Translations under genes and position numbers: made by a program
Shown here: piece after piece, positions 1 through 9,251 of the stretch
How positions within the stretch are numbered: the stretch's first letter is position 1
How the letters are laid out: every line of letters starts with the position of its first letter
Source of the DNA: Chryseobacterium aahli
GTDB lineage: Bacteria > Bacteroidota > Bacteroidia > Flavobacteriales > Weeksellaceae
DNA length: 64,000 bases
Assembly: GCF_022699665.1 (NCBI RefSeq)
Contig: NZ_JALDNB010000002.1
Coordinates: 682,001-746,000 of the forward strand
Direction of reading: 5' to 3'
Notes under the pieces: generated by a model
Database searches by the model: none
What the model saw: only the letters and a program-made list of their open reading frames with translations
What the model was told of the DNA's origin: nothing

Positions 1-311
1 CTTTCTTTCCCGAAAACCAGCCAGTCACCATCCTGAAAATCTATTTCAAGATAAGATTTTTCAGCATGAGAACTCATCAGGAAAACTCTTGACATATCAG
101 GAATTATCTTCATCCATTCTTCAACATTGGCATATTCTGAAACATCAAGATGTACCCAATAATCTAAACCTGAACGTTTGAGGTTTTTGTCATCAATTAA
201 AAATCCAAGAGGATGAATGAGATGTAATCGGCTTTCGGTTCCTACGCATAATCTTCCGATATTGCCTGTGTTATTGGGTATTTCCGGTTCTACAAGAACA
301 ATGTTTAACAT
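1..311 (-). CDS. trmL: tRNA (cytidine(34)-2'-O)-methyltransferase, 3' end outside window
   Basis: Partial gene; the first 103 codons are inside the window and the C-terminus lies beyond the left edge. The start reads MLNIVLVEPEIPNNTGNIGR, followed by LCVGTESRLHLIHPLGF. This N-terminal stretch is typical of SPOUT-class TrmL/YibK, which 2'-O-methylates the wobble base of certain leucine tRNAs in the cytoplasm. The knotted SAM-binding part is outside the window and cannot be checked. The ATG lies 10 bases after the stop of the zinc-ribbon gene, so it is probably the last visible gene of the operon that starts at the tatA-like gene. The family call is firm; a related SpoU paralogue is the only alternative. 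Confidence 0.9.
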   Translation of the reverse strand, partial: MLNIVLVEPEIPNNTGNIGRLCVGTESRLHLIHPLGFLIDDKNLKRSGLDYWVHLDVSEYANVEEWMKIIPDMSRVFLMSSHAEKSYLEIDFQDGDWLVFGKE

Positions 312-321
312 GAATAATATT

Positions 322-1308
322 TTATTTAAATGATGAATCCGTTTTATATCTGTATCTAGTTTCCGCGACAGAATTTAAACGATATCTGAACCTCTCTTTT
401 TCATTTCTGATTATTTCGTCGATCGTTTTATATCTTTTTAGTTGGGAATTACTAGGATGAAGAATTCTTGAATTGCTACTCCTACAAATTATGCATTTGT
501 CATCTAAAACTGATTTTCGTGCACAAACTAAGCATTTTTGTAAGTTCAAAATTCTTTTTCTTAGGTCAATCTGTTCGCTGGACAGATATTGGAACGGAAT
601 TTTTTTCAGCAACTTGAAAAAGTTTACTGTGCTAGACGAATTAAATGGTAAATACTGAGTGGGATTATAAACATATCCGTCAATAAAAATTTCTTCATCA
701 TTTATTTTAGATAAATTTAACCAATATTCTCCTTCTCCGCCTTGTATTTCTATTTTTTTAATTTCGCTCCAATTTACAGTCATAAACTTTCTCAAAGATG
801 ATTCATAATATTTGAATCCTACCGTATTGATTTTTGTAACTCTCTTCTTTTGCAGACTTGAGACTATACATTTTTTACACAAATATTCATCCCCAGAATG
901 TTCAACTTTTTTTACACTACCACAATCATTACAAGTCAAATGAAATATTTCTTTATATTTTTTATAAATATCCACACATTTGTTGTTCGCCTCAGTTCGA
1001 AAACCATTAACCATAAATTCGCCCCAGGTATATTTATATTTGAGTGGTACGTCGTTATTCCATCCATTCTCTAATAGATCATCAAACATTTTCCTCAATG
1101 TTTTTCTCCATCCGATTGGAAAATCTCTAATCACATACTCAATGTATAAGTTTTGAGTCAGTCTTGAAAAATCATAATTTCTCTCTTTCAATTCATCTAT
1201 TGAGGCGGCAATATATTCATTTTGATAACTGAAACTTGCGACATGTACCTGATAAACTAATGTATCTGTATTTTCTTTTTGAATTTGTTCTTTATAAGGA
1301 CTTTCCAT
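322..1308 (-). CDS. uncharacterised protein with two four-cysteine zinc-ribbon-like modules
   Basis: A 328-aa protein I do not recognise. It has no signal peptide or membrane segment, so it is probably cytoplasmic. Two CxxC...CxxC clusters are visible: C126/C129 with C144/C147, and C259/C262 with C272/C275, each able to bind one zinc. The C-terminus (about 290-320) is rich in Arg, Lys and Tyr. The coding sequence is more AT-rich than its neighbours. It sits 16 bases after the TPR gene and 10 bases before trmL on the same strand, so it is probably co-transcribed. Zinc ribbons of this spacing are common in nucleic-acid-binding proteins; that role is inference only. Confidence 0.7.
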   Translation of the reverse strand: MESPYKEQIQKENTDTLVYQVHVASFSYQNEYIAASIDELKERNYDFSRLTQNLYIEYVIRDFPIGWRKTLRKMFDDLLENGWNNDVPLKYKYTWGEFMVNGFRTEANNKCVDIYKKYKEIFHLTCNDCGSVKKVEHSGDEYLCKKCIVSSLQKKRVTKINTVGFKYYESSLRKFMTVNWSEIKKIEIQGGEGEYWLNLSKINDEEIFIDGYVYNPTQYLPFNSSSTVNFFKLLKKIPFQYLSSEQIDLRKRILNLQKCLVCARKSVLDDKCIICRSSNSRILHPSNSQLKRYKTIDEIIRNEKERFRYRLNSVAETRYRYKTDSSFK

Positions 1309-1324
1309 AAGTCAAAACATTAAA

Positions 1325-2140
1325 TTATTTTTTGACACATTTAGCATATTGCTCAGTTAATGCCGCTTTTTCGTATCCCGTAGCAACAGCTTTATCCAGA
1401 CTTGCACAAGCTTCTTTATCTTTTGCAGAATCAAATAAAATTAGTGCTTTCGTTACGTATGATTGCGAAAATTTAGGATCGATTGAGATTGCTTTATTGA
1501 CGTCTGCTAAAGCCTCTTTATACTTTTTTAGTTTTAAATAAACATCGGCTCTACCATTGTATAAAAGAGATTCTGGCTTTTCTGAAAGCAGCTTATTATA
1601 ATCACTCAAAGAACCTTCAAGGTCACCATTTCTCTTTTTCAGATTGGCTAAACCTGTACGGGCAAAAATATTGTCGGGAGCAAATGTTAGAATTTGGTTT
1701 AAATCTTTTTCGGCTAAATCTTTCTTGTTTAGATTTTCATAAACCTTAGCCCGAGTAAGATACATTTCAGCATTCTCTTCATCGATGAGTAAACCTTTAT
1801 TCAGGTAATCTAATGCTTTGGTTTTACTTCCTTTTTGATTATGCAATGAGCCCAAATTAGCGTACACAGCAGCCGATTTAGGATTTGACTTCAAAGCAGA
1901 TTCATAAGATTTAAAAGCCGCCGCCGTTTTTCCTAATCGTCTTTGCGCTGTACCTAAATTATTGAAATATTCAGATTGATACTGCTGAATCATTTCTTTG
2001 TCAGCCAGTTTTGCATACTGCTCTTCGGCACATTTGTAATCGGCCTTTTGCATGCATTCTTCTGCGATCTTTTTGTCTTGAGCTGAGAAAAATTGTAGCG
2101 ATGAAACCGCTAAAGTAATAATGAATAGATGTTTTTTCAT
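1325..2140 (-). CDS. periplasmic TPR-repeat protein
   Basis: A 271-aa protein. I use the ATG at 2140, which gives the signal peptide MKKHLFIITLAVSSLQFFSA with cleavage before Q; the longer open frame would overlap the PAP2 gene. The mature part is a series of roughly 34-residue helix pairs with TPR hallmarks (for example NLGTAQRRLGKTAAAFKSYE and NGRADVYLKLKKYKEALADV), about six repeats from residue 55 to 250. TPRs bind other proteins; the partner is unknown. It starts 1 base after the PAP2 stop, so it is translationally linked to PAP2 and the tatA-like gene. The exported TPR call is firm and the role is open. Confidence 0.85.
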   Translation of the reverse strand: MKKHLFIITLAVSSLQFFSAQDKKIAEECMQKADYKCAEEQYAKLADKEMIQQYQSEYFNNLGTAQRRLGKTAAAFKSYESALKSNPKSAAVYANLGSLHNQKGSKTKALDYLNKGLLIDEENAEMYLTRAKVYENLNKKDLAEKDLNQILTFAPDNIFARTGLANLKKRNGDLEGSLSDYNKLLSEKPESLLYNGRADVYLKLKKYKEALADVNKAISIDPKFSQSYVTKALILFDSAKDKEACASLDKAVATGYEKAALTEQYAKCVKK

Positions 2141-2141
2141 T

Positions 2142-2702
2142 TTATATAGTTTGTTTGTTGATGACTTTTTTTGCGAGCACAGAAAATATCGCTCCCAATA
2201 AAATTCCAACAAACGCCCCCACCAAAATATCTATCGGGAAATGCACTCCTAAATAAATGCGACTGTATGATACTACCGCAGCCCAAACAAATATAACATA
2301 AGGAAACCACTTAAGCTTATCTTTTAACAGAAAACTTAAATAAGTTGCTAAAAAGAATGTATTTGAGGCATGTGCAGAATAAAAACCGAATTGTCCGCCA
2401 CATTTTACAATTCTCATATAAGACTGTAAACTTGGGTCATGACAAGGTCTTAATCTCGCAACTCCATATTTGAAAATCCCTGATACCTGATCGGAAATCG
2501 TAACCCCGATAGCAACGAAAAGAAGAATATAAAGTAAGGATTTAAGCTTAAAATTTTTATAAAGAAAATAACAGAAAATAATGTAAAGCGGCACCCAGAT
2601 CCATGTTCCGGAAACCATGAGCCAAAACTGATCGAATGGCGTATCTCCTAAATTATTAAGGTACAAAAAAGCCTTTTTATCTTCAAGAATGATTTCTTCC
2701 AT
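2142..2702 (-). CDS. PAP2-family membrane phosphatase
   Basis: A 186-aa integral membrane protein with five or six predicted helices. The three acid-phosphatase/PAP2 motifs are present: K78-x4-R83-L-R85-P86, then S109-A-H111 (the PSGH box in variant form), then S147-R148-x5-H154-x3-D158. H154 would be the phospho-accepting nucleophile and H111 the acid. Such enzymes dephosphorylate phosphatidic acid, phosphatidylglycerophosphate or undecaprenyl pyrophosphate; which substrate is used cannot be read from sequence. The gene starts 2 bases after the tatA-like stop and ends 1 base before the TPR start, so it is in one operon with them. Confidence 0.9.
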   Translation of the reverse strand: MEEIILEDKKAFLYLNNLGDTPFDQFWLMVSGTWIWVPLYIIFCYFLYKNFKLKSLLYILLFVAIGVTISDQVSGIFKYGVARLRPCHDPSLQSYMRIVKCGGQFGFYSAHASNTFFLATYLSFLLKDKLKWFPYVIFVWAAVVSYSRIYLGVHFPIDILVGAFVGILLGAIFSVLAKKVINKQTI

Positions 2703-2704
2703 TA

Positions 2705-3037
2705 TTATCTGCTTACAGGCCCTTCATAGGTATCATCATCCGAAGGTTTGATCTTTGGTGTTTCAGATACAGAAGGTTCAACCATCAAATCTTTCTGAAG
2801 ATTTTTTGTAGGATCAAAATCTTTGGCAGCATCTTTTACCTTTTCGATTTCACGTTTAATCTCAGAGACAGGATTATCTGTTTCTTTCATGATTTCGGTT
2901 TTGATATCTTCCACTGCGCCACGCATTTTTCTTACTCCGGATCCTAGATCACGGGCAATCTGAGGCAGTTTATCTGGACCGAATAAAACTACAATCGCAA
3001 TGGCGATTAATGCCATTTCTCCAATGCTTAATTCCAT
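2705..3037 (-). CDS. tatA: twin-arginine translocase TatA/TatE-type subunit
   Basis: A 110-aa protein with a short N-terminal membrane helix (MALIAIAIVVLFGPDKLP, about residues 8-25), the conserved FGPDKLP hinge, and an amphipathic helix (QIARDLGSGVRKMRGAVEDI). The tail is charged and ends in a Pro/Asp-rich region. TatA proteins oligomerise to form the pore through which folded twin-arginine substrates cross the inner membrane. The length and hinge fit TatA/TatE; TatB is a less likely alternative. No tatC is next to it here. It is the first gene of a tightly spaced run with PAP2, TPR, the zinc-ribbon protein and trmL. Confidence 0.88.
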   Translation of the reverse strand: MELSIGEMALIAIAIVVLFGPDKLPQIARDLGSGVRKMRGAVEDIKTEIMKETDNPVSEIKREIEKVKDAAKDFDPTKNLQKDLMVEPSVSETPKIKPSDDDTYEGPVSR

Positions 3038-3098
3038 GATGCTAAATTACAAAAGATTATATATAAATGATGTTTTGTGGCCTAATTTTAAACAAATT

Positions 3099-4316
3099 TT
3101 AAGATTTCTTTTTTTGAAAAGCATAATAAGTGACCGCTACACTAATAGTCATCAAAATAAACGCCAAAAAGAACGGAGCCCCAGAAAATTTAAACGGTGC
3201 ATCTTTATGTGTAAAATAGAAAAATAGCTGCGTCATCATTGGCGGACCGATAATAGAAGTTGCACTCATTAAACTCGTTAAAGCTCCCTGAAGTTCCCCT
3301 TGTTCATTGCTGGGAACACTTTTGGTAATCACAGACTGCAAAGCTGGTCCGCAAATTCCACCTAAACAATAGGGAATTAAAAACACAAACATCATCCAGC
3401 CTTCTGTGGCAAATGAAAACAGTAACATTCCCAATGCATATAAGGCTAAACCGTAATAAATACTTTTTTGCTCGCCTAATTTTGGTGTCGTCCATCGAAT
3501 TAAAACTCCTTGTACCAAACCTACTAATAGCCCCACAACGCCAAGAGAAATCCCGACCATTCTTTCCGTCCAGTCAAATTCATACATGGTAAAGAAACTC
3601 CAATTGCTTTGAACGGCATGACCTGCGATGTAGATTAAAATTAATGCAACAATCAAACCCGAAATTTCAGGATGTTTGCCTAAAAATTTAAATGAACCAA
3701 CCGGATTTGCACGCTTCCAGCTGTATTCTCGTCTTTTATCTTTATCTAAACTCTCAGGAAGAATGAAATAGCCATACAAGAAATTTAATAAACACAAAAC
3801 TGCCGCAGCATAAAATGGAACTCTTGCTCCATAATGTCCCAAAATCCCACCAATTACGGGACCGATGATAAATCCAAGACCAAACGCAGCTCCGATTAAA
3901 CCAAAGTTTTTAGCTCTGTCTTCGTCGGTTGAAATATCTGCAATATAGGCACTTGCTGTAGTTACACTTGCTCCGGTAATTCCCGCAATAATTCTACCTG
4001 CAAAAAGCCAGATTATTGTCGGTGATAATGCTAAAAGAATATAATCTACCGCAAAACCGAAAAGTGAAATCAAAATTATGGGTCTTCGTCCGAATTTGTC
4101 ACTCAGGTTTCCAACAATAGGCGAAAAAATAAATTGGGTAAATGCATACGCAAAACCAAGCCATCCACCATATTTGGCAGCTTCGCTGATGTCCGCATGA
4201 ATCAATTCTTTGATCAATGCCGGAACCACCGGAATGATAATTCCCCACCCTGTAATATCAATCAGTAAGGTGATGAAAATAAAGCTCATGGCGGCTTTCT
4301 TTTTCGATTTTTCCAT
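3099..4316 (-). CDS. MFS transporter of the Tet/TCR drug-exporter type
   Basis: A 405-aa protein with about 12 transmembrane helices. The major-facilitator motif A (GNLSDKFGRRP, residues 69-79) and the helix-5 motif (GLGFIIGPVIGGILG) are both present. The pattern GWGIIIPVVPALI in helix 1 and AGITGASVTTASAYIADIS after helix 4 resembles TetA-class drug/proton antiporters, widely annotated in Flavobacteriia as TCR/Tet-family MFS. Whether it confers resistance is unknown; no tet repressor is adjacent. It is a single gene with a -7 box 7 bases before the ATG, which suggests a very short 5' leader. Confidence 0.88.
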   Translation of the reverse strand: MEKSKKKAAMSFIFITLLIDITGWGIIIPVVPALIKELIHADISEAAKYGGWLGFAYAFTQFIFSPIVGNLSDKFGRRPIILISLFGFAVDYILLALSPTIIWLFAGRIIAGITGASVTTASAYIADISTDEDRAKNFGLIGAAFGLGFIIGPVIGGILGHYGARVPFYAAAVLCLLNFLYGYFILPESLDKDKRREYSWKRANPVGSFKFLGKHPEISGLIVALILIYIAGHAVQSNWSFFTMYEFDWTERMVGISLGVVGLLVGLVQGVLIRWTTPKLGEQKSIYYGLALYALGMLLFSFATEGWMMFVFLIPYCLGGICGPALQSVITKSVPSNEQGELQGALTSLMSATSIIGPPMMTQLFFYFTHKDAPFKFSGAPFFLAFILMTISVAVTYYAFQKKKS

Positions 4317-4323
4317 AATGGTG

Positions 4324-4331
4324 CAAAAGTA
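4324..4331 (-). promoter_or_regulatory. -7 promoter box of the MFS gene
   Basis: On the minus strand this reads TACTTTTG, an exact match to the Bacteroidota -7 consensus TAnnTTTG, with 7 bases between it and the ATG. No TTTG was found at the -33 position. Confidence 0.45.
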
Positions 4332-4450
4332 AGGAAATATTGGGAAAAGGGATATTTTGGGTGTAAAGTTTAATATTGCTCTTAATCTTTAGTTTTTAAA
4401 TTTAATTCTATTGTTAATTATAAAACCCCAAATTGGTGTGAGAAACTAAT

Positions 4451-4482
4451 TTCCACAGATCACGCAGATTTGCACAGATTTT
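4451..4482. repeat. short direct repeats of CACAGAT type
   Basis: CACAGAT, CGCAGAT and CACAGAT occur in tandem at 4454, 4463 and 4473, in the 329-base gap between secDF and the MFS gene. Such strings recur in flavobacterial intergenic DNA. Apart from this, the MFS -7 box and the secDF terminator, I see nothing in 4317-4645. Confidence 0.4.
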
Positions 4483-4592
4483 TTAAATTTAAAATAAAAT
4501 TTCAGTGAAAATCAGAGTTTTTTAAATTCTTTTTAAAATAAGAGATTTATTTCCAATCTATAAAAAGAGGAAAATGTATTAGAGATTAAGGC

Positions 4593-4625
4593 AAAAAAAG
4601 AGCCCTTCAGATGAAAGGCTCTTTT
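4593..4625 (-). terminator. intrinsic terminator of secDF
   Basis: AAAAGAGCC pairs with GGCTCTTTT around a short loop with one internal mismatch. On the minus strand it is followed by seven T, just after the secDF stop. Confidence 0.8.
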
Positions 4626-4645
4626 CGTATTTAATGTAGTTGAAT

Positions 4646-7558
4646 TTATTTTGAAGCAAGAACTTCTTTGTTTGTGGTTGTTTTACCATGTACTTCTTCT
4701 TCTTTTCCAGATTTCAAGAAGTCATAGGCAATCGCAGATGCGATAAATATTGATGAGTATGCACCAAAGCCTATTCCGATAAGTAATGCAAACATAAATC
4801 CTCTAAGATTATCTCCCCCGAAAATAAAGATTGCAAGAATTACAAGTAAAACGGTAAACGTAGTATTGAAAGTTCTACCTAAAGTACTAGAAATAGAATC
4901 ATCAAATAATCCTGCCAATGTTATTGATTTCTTTTCTCTTAAATACTCTCTAATTCTATCGAAGATAATTACGGTATCATTGATGGAGTAACCCAATACT
5001 GTAAGAATTGCAGCTACAAAATCCTGATTGATTTCCATATTGAATGGCATGATTCTGTGTAGGAGTGAATAAGCACCTAAAATAATCACCGCATCGTGGA
5101 ATAAAGCAGCTACTGCTCCCAAGGAGAATTGCCATTTTCTAAATCTCACAAGGATGTAAATAAAAATACCACCCAATGCAGCTATTACAGCTAGAATACC
5201 ATGCGTTTTAATATCATCAGCAACCGTAGGACCTACTTTTTCAGAAGATACAATACCTACACTAGCATTATCTGCTGATTTAAAATCTTGTATCGTTGTA
5301 TTAGTTGGTAGATTTGATTTCAAACCTTCAAATAATTTTTGTTCAACTGTTTGGTCAGCTTTCAAAGATTCATCATCAATTAAATAATCTGTTGAGATCT
5401 TCAATTGTCTGTCATTACCAAAGGTTTTAGCTTCTACAGAAGAATTTTTTCCATCTGAGGTTGCGAATACTTTTACTAGTTTTTGCTCAATATCTTCCGC
5501 TTTCACATCCTTATCGAATCTAACTACATAATTTCTACCTCCCGTAAAATCAATTCCGTATTTGAAACCGTTTGTGAAGATTGAAACCAAACATATAACT
5601 GTTAATATAGCTGATACAGTATAAGCGATTTTTCTTTTTCCGATAAAGTCGATCCAAGTATTTCTGAAAAGATTTTTTGTAGGAGGAGTCCAAACAGATA
5701 GACCTTTACCTTTTTCTAATCTTGAGAAAATCATTACTCTAGAAAGTGCTACCGAAGTGAAAAGTGTCATTACAATACCAATCATCAGCGTTAAAGCAAA
5801 TCCTTTAATAGGACCCGTTCCGAAGAAGAATAATACTACTGCTGTTAATAACGTGGTAAGGTGACCATCGATAATTGCATTTAGAGCATGTTTAAATCCA
5901 TCTCTGTAAGCTTCAAGAATATTTTTTCCTGCAAAAAGTTCTTCTTTGGTCCTTTCGTAAATAATTACGTTTGTATCAACCGCCATCGCCATTGTCAGTA
6001 CAATACCAGCAATACCGGGAAGCGTTAATGTAAAGTCTCCGGAATCCATAATTCCGAAAATATAAAACAAGTTGATGATCATTGCAATTACCGCATAAAC
6101 ACCTGCTCCACCATAATAGAATACGATGTATACAATGATAATTAAAAATGCAATAGCAAAAGAGATTACCCCCGCATTGATTGATTCTTCACCTAATGAA
6201 GGTCCTACTTGTGTAGCCTGAACTACTTTTGCACCTGCAGGTAATTTACCAGCTCCTAAAACGTCAACCAATTCTTTAGCTTCTTCCTGAGAGAAGTTAC
6301 CTGAGATTTGAGTTCTACCGTTTGGAATAGCACCAACAACATTTGGTGCGGTATATACTCTGTTATCTAAAGTTACTGCTACAGGTCTTCCAACATTTTT
6401 CTCTGTCAGAGTTTTCCATTCTTTAGCACCTTTAGAATCCATTTGCATGTCAACAACCACTCTGCTCAAATCATCATATCCGATACTAGCAGTTTCTACT
6501 GCACCATCTACCGGAGCTTTTTGATTGATGCTACCTTTGATTGCGTAAAGAACCAAGCTATTAGTATCCGTAGATTCTGGCTTGTAACCCCACAAGAATT
6601 GGGTATATTTTAAATTTGCAGGTCTTAATGACTTAGCAACTTTACTGTTTAAAACCTTATTAACAATAGCAGTATCAGATAACTTTACGCTTCCTACTGA
6701 ACTTTGGCTTCCAGATTTACCACCTTGCATTAAGGCCATCAGATTCACATTTTTAGCGACACCGATGGAATCACCTTTAGCAGAAACCGCATTGGTTAAA
6801 TTCTGGAAATAAGGCGCTACCTCACCAAACTGCTGTACTTCCCAAAACTGAAGTTTCGCAGAAGTCTGAAGCATTTTTTTCACCTTGTCAATGTCTTTCA
6901 TACCAGGCATTTCAACAGAAATTCTTGCTGTACCCGGAACTCTTTGAACATTAGGCTGAACAGCTCCCATTTTATCAATTCTGGTTCTGATTACTTCAAA
7001 AGCAGTACCCACCGAAAGGTCGATTCTTCTTTTTACAATACTCTGCACCTGCTCGTCAGTAGTATTAAATTTAATCTCAGAAAGGTTGGTGTTTCCGAAG
7101 ATTTCAGGATCTGCAAGTTTTAGATTGGCTCCTTTTGCTTTGTTTACAGCATTAAACTCAACAAAAAAATTGTCGATGTAAGGTCTTGTAGAGTTTTTCT
7201 GAGCTTCGTCAGTTCTGTTTAAAGCTTCAATCAAAATAGGATTGGTAGAATAATTGGTTAAATCATTCACCAAGTCTCTTTGGTTGATCTCCAAAAGAAC
7301 GTTGATCCCTCCTTTAAGGTCAAGACCAAGTTTCATTTCCTTGTCTTTCGCTTTGGTGTAATAAAGTTCTGTGAAACCTAGATTAAGTGTATCCTTAGAA
7401 AGTCTTGCGATTTCTTTCTGATACTTTTCCGGATTGTCTCCTGCAATAGCAGTTGCCTGCTTTTCAATCTTGCTGGCGTACCATGTTGGTAATAGCTCAT
7501 TTAAGCAAATTAACCCTAGTACAATAGCAACAATTGTAATAAGTCCTTTTCCTTGCAT
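4646..7558 (-). CDS. secDF: fused protein translocase subunit SecDF
   Basis: A 970-aa fusion of SecD and SecF, the form usual in Bacteroidota. The SecD part begins with a membrane helix (IVAIVLGLICLNELLPTWYA), then the D1 motif MKLGLDLKGGINVLLEI, a large periplasmic domain with P1-type motifs (VQRVPGTARISVEMPG), and six membrane helices ending about residue 610. The SecF part starts near 640 and carries KYGIDFTGGRNYVVRF, a small periplasmic domain and a second set of helices (LGYSINDTVIIFDRIRE). The protein uses the proton gradient to pull secreted proteins off the SecYEG channel at the periplasmic face. It is a single gene with its own -7 box and terminator. Confidence 0.97.
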   Translation of the reverse strand: MQGKGLITIVAIVLGLICLNELLPTWYASKIEKQATAIAGDNPEKYQKEIARLSKDTLNLGFTELYYTKAKDKEMKLGLDLKGGINVLLEINQRDLVNDLTNYSTNPILIEALNRTDEAQKNSTRPYIDNFFVEFNAVNKAKGANLKLADPEIFGNTNLSEIKFNTTDEQVQSIVKRRIDLSVGTAFEVIRTRIDKMGAVQPNVQRVPGTARISVEMPGMKDIDKVKKMLQTSAKLQFWEVQQFGEVAPYFQNLTNAVSAKGDSIGVAKNVNLMALMQGGKSGSQSSVGSVKLSDTAIVNKVLNSKVAKSLRPANLKYTQFLWGYKPESTDTNSLVLYAIKGSINQKAPVDGAVETASIGYDDLSRVVVDMQMDSKGAKEWKTLTEKNVGRPVAVTLDNRVYTAPNVVGAIPNGRTQISGNFSQEEAKELVDVLGAGKLPAGAKVVQATQVGPSLGEESINAGVISFAIAFLIIIVYIVFYYGGAGVYAVIAMIINLFYIFGIMDSGDFTLTLPGIAGIVLTMAMAVDTNVIIYERTKEELFAGKNILEAYRDGFKHALNAIIDGHLTTLLTAVVLFFFGTGPIKGFALTLMIGIVMTLFTSVALSRVMIFSRLEKGKGLSVWTPPTKNLFRNTWIDFIGKRKIAYTVSAILTVICLVSIFTNGFKYGIDFTGGRNYVVRFDKDVKAEDIEQKLVKVFATSDGKNSSVEAKTFGNDRQLKISTDYLIDDESLKADQTVEQKLFEGLKSNLPTNTTIQDFKSADNASVGIVSSEKVGPTVADDIKTHGILAVIAALGGIFIYILVRFRKWQFSLGAVAALFHDAVIILGAYSLLHRIMPFNMEINQDFVAAILTVLGYSINDTVIIFDRIREYLREKKSITLAGLFDDSISSTLGRTFNTTFTVLLVILAIFIFGGDNLRGFMFALLIGIGFGAYSSIFIASAIAYDFLKSGKEEEVHGKTTTNKEVLASK

Positions 7559-7587
7559 TTTGTTATAACTACGTTAAATTAAGTCGG

Positions 7588-7595
7588 CAAATATA
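7588..7595 (-). promoter_or_regulatory. -7 promoter box of secDF
   Basis: On the minus strand the box is TATATTTG, 29 bases before the secDF ATG. It matches TAnnTTTG; no clear -33 TTTG. Confidence 0.4.
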
Positions 7596-7773
7596 ATGAT
7601 TTTCTTGATATTTTATGAATTTTTAAGAACAGAAATGGTTTATTTTCAGATATATCGGCATTCTGCTTTCAATTAAAGATTCAGCAATTTATCTAATATT
7701 TTTTAATAAAGTTTTCAATTCTCTTTTGGTATGAAATTTTCATTAAACATAATACACTAAATATCAAAATATT

Positions 7774-9144
7774 ATGAGAAAATTATTACTTTCGGCAATC
7801 TTGTTATCTGCCTTACCTTTCAGTGCACAAAGCTTTGCATTGACGCAATTTGCAACGGGATTCACAAGCCCTGTTGAGATTACCCACGCCAACGACACCC
7901 GATTATTTGTTGTTCAACAAAACGGAATTATAAAGATAGTACAACCCAACGGAACCGTGAATGCGGCTGACTTTCTGAACATTAGCACGAAAGTCAATTA
8001 TGGCGGTGAGCGAGGACTCTTAGGTCTAGCTTTTCACCCACAATATGCAACCAACGGATATTTCTTCGTTTATTATAACAATGCAGCAGGAAATATTATA
8101 GTCGCAAGATACACGGTTAGCTCTGGCAACACAAATGTGGCTGACGATACTACAGAAAAGATTATTTTGAATATCCCTAAACCTTTTGATAATCATAATG
8201 GCGGAAGTATGCACTTTGCACCAGATGGTAATTTATGGATTGTAACAGGTGATGGCGGCGGTGGCGGTGATCTGAACAATAATGGTCAGAATAAAAATTC
8301 ACTTTTGGGTAAGATGTTGAGAATTGATATTAATAATCCTACAGGACCTTACAATATTCCGGCTGACAACCCCTTTGCAGGGGCGGGTGTAGACGGTTCT
8401 GATGAAATTTGGTCTTACGGATTGAGAAATGCCTGGAAGTTTTCATTTGACCAAACCACAGGAAATGCGATGATTGCAGATGTAGGACAAGGTGTGATTG
8501 AAGAAATCAACAGAGTTCCGGTGACAACAGCAGGTGTAAACTATGGCTGGAGATGTTATGAAGGAAATAACACTTACAACACAGCAGGTTGCGCTGTTTC
8601 TTCAACAATGACTTTTCCTATTGCCGTGTATGATCATACTGGGGGAAAATGCTCAATCACAGGGGGATATGTTTACCGCGGAACAGCTTCACCCAGTCTT
8701 CAGGGAAAATATTTCTTCGCAGATTACTGCTCTACACAGATCGGAACTTTAGACAGCAGCAATGTCATTACTTGGACTACGCCATTTACCGGAAACAATT
8801 TTTCAACGTTTGGAGAAGACAATCAGAAAGAATTATATGTGGCCGCAGTCAACAACGGAATCGTTTACAAAATCACAACATCAACATTAGGTGTTCAGGA
8901 AAATATATTCAAGGGTGTTAAAATTTATCCAAATCCAGCGGATGAAAGGGTTTTTGTAGAAGGATTACAGACGGCAAATGCTAAGATTGAATTGATAAGT
9001 ACCGAAGGTCGTAAAGCAATCGACAGTGTAAAACTAGACAGTGAAAACAGTTTTGATGTTACGGGAATTGCACCAGGAGTTTATTACATCAATATAAAAT
9101 CAGGAGATTTGAAAGAATATAGTCAGAAGTTAATCATTAAATAA
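7774..9144 (+). CDS. secreted PQQ-type sugar dehydrogenase with type IX sorting domain
   Basis: A 456-aa secreted protein. Residues 1-18 are a signal peptide ending ALPFSAQ. Residues about 20-370 form the glucose/sorbosone dehydrogenase six-blade propeller, seen in GERGLLGLAFHPQYATNGYF, NHNGGSMHFAPDGNLWI and DEIWSYGLRNAWKF. Members use pyrroloquinoline quinone to oxidise aldose sugars in the periplasm or outside. Residues about 375-456 are a Por/type IX C-terminal sorting domain (VKIYPNPADERVFVEG, GIAPGVYYINIKSG, QKLIIK), so the protein is probably exported by T9SS and attached at the surface or released. The substrate and real PQQ dependence are not proven. It is a single gene ending at a strong shared terminator. 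Confidence 0.88.
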   Translation: MRKLLLSAILLSALPFSAQSFALTQFATGFTSPVEITHANDTRLFVVQQNGIIKIVQPNGTVNAADFLNISTKVNYGGERGLLGLAFHPQYATNGYFFVYYNNAAGNIIVARYTVSSGNTNVADDTTEKIILNIPKPFDNHNGGSMHFAPDGNLWIVTGDGGGGGDLNNNGQNKNSLLGKMLRIDINNPTGPYNIPADNPFAGAGVDGSDEIWSYGLRNAWKFSFDQTTGNAMIADVGQGVIEEINRVPVTTAGVNYGWRCYEGNNTYNTAGCAVSSTMTFPIAVYDHTGGKCSITGGYVYRGTASPSLQGKYFFADYCSTQIGTLDSSNVITWTTPFTGNNFSTFGEDNQKELYVAAVNNGIVYKITTSTLGVQENIFKGVKIYPNPADERVFVEGLQTANAKIELISTEGRKAIDSVKLDSENSFDVTGIAPGVYYINIKSGDLKEYSQKLIIK

Positions 9145-9216
9145 GTAATTTTCTCTCTGACTAAAATTAAATTTAAAAAACTGGGTGAAATCTAATTAAC
9201 CAACATTTATTTAAAC

Positions 9217-9250
9217 AAAACAAGCGATTCAAAATTGAATCGCTTGTTTT
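9217..9250. terminator. bidirectional terminator between the sugar dehydrogenase gene and hemN
   Basis: A perfect 12-bp stem CAAGCGATTCAA/TTGAATCGCTTG with a 2-base loop, extended by A4 and T4 arms. It serves both convergent genes. Confidence 0.85.
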
Positions 9251-9251
9251 T

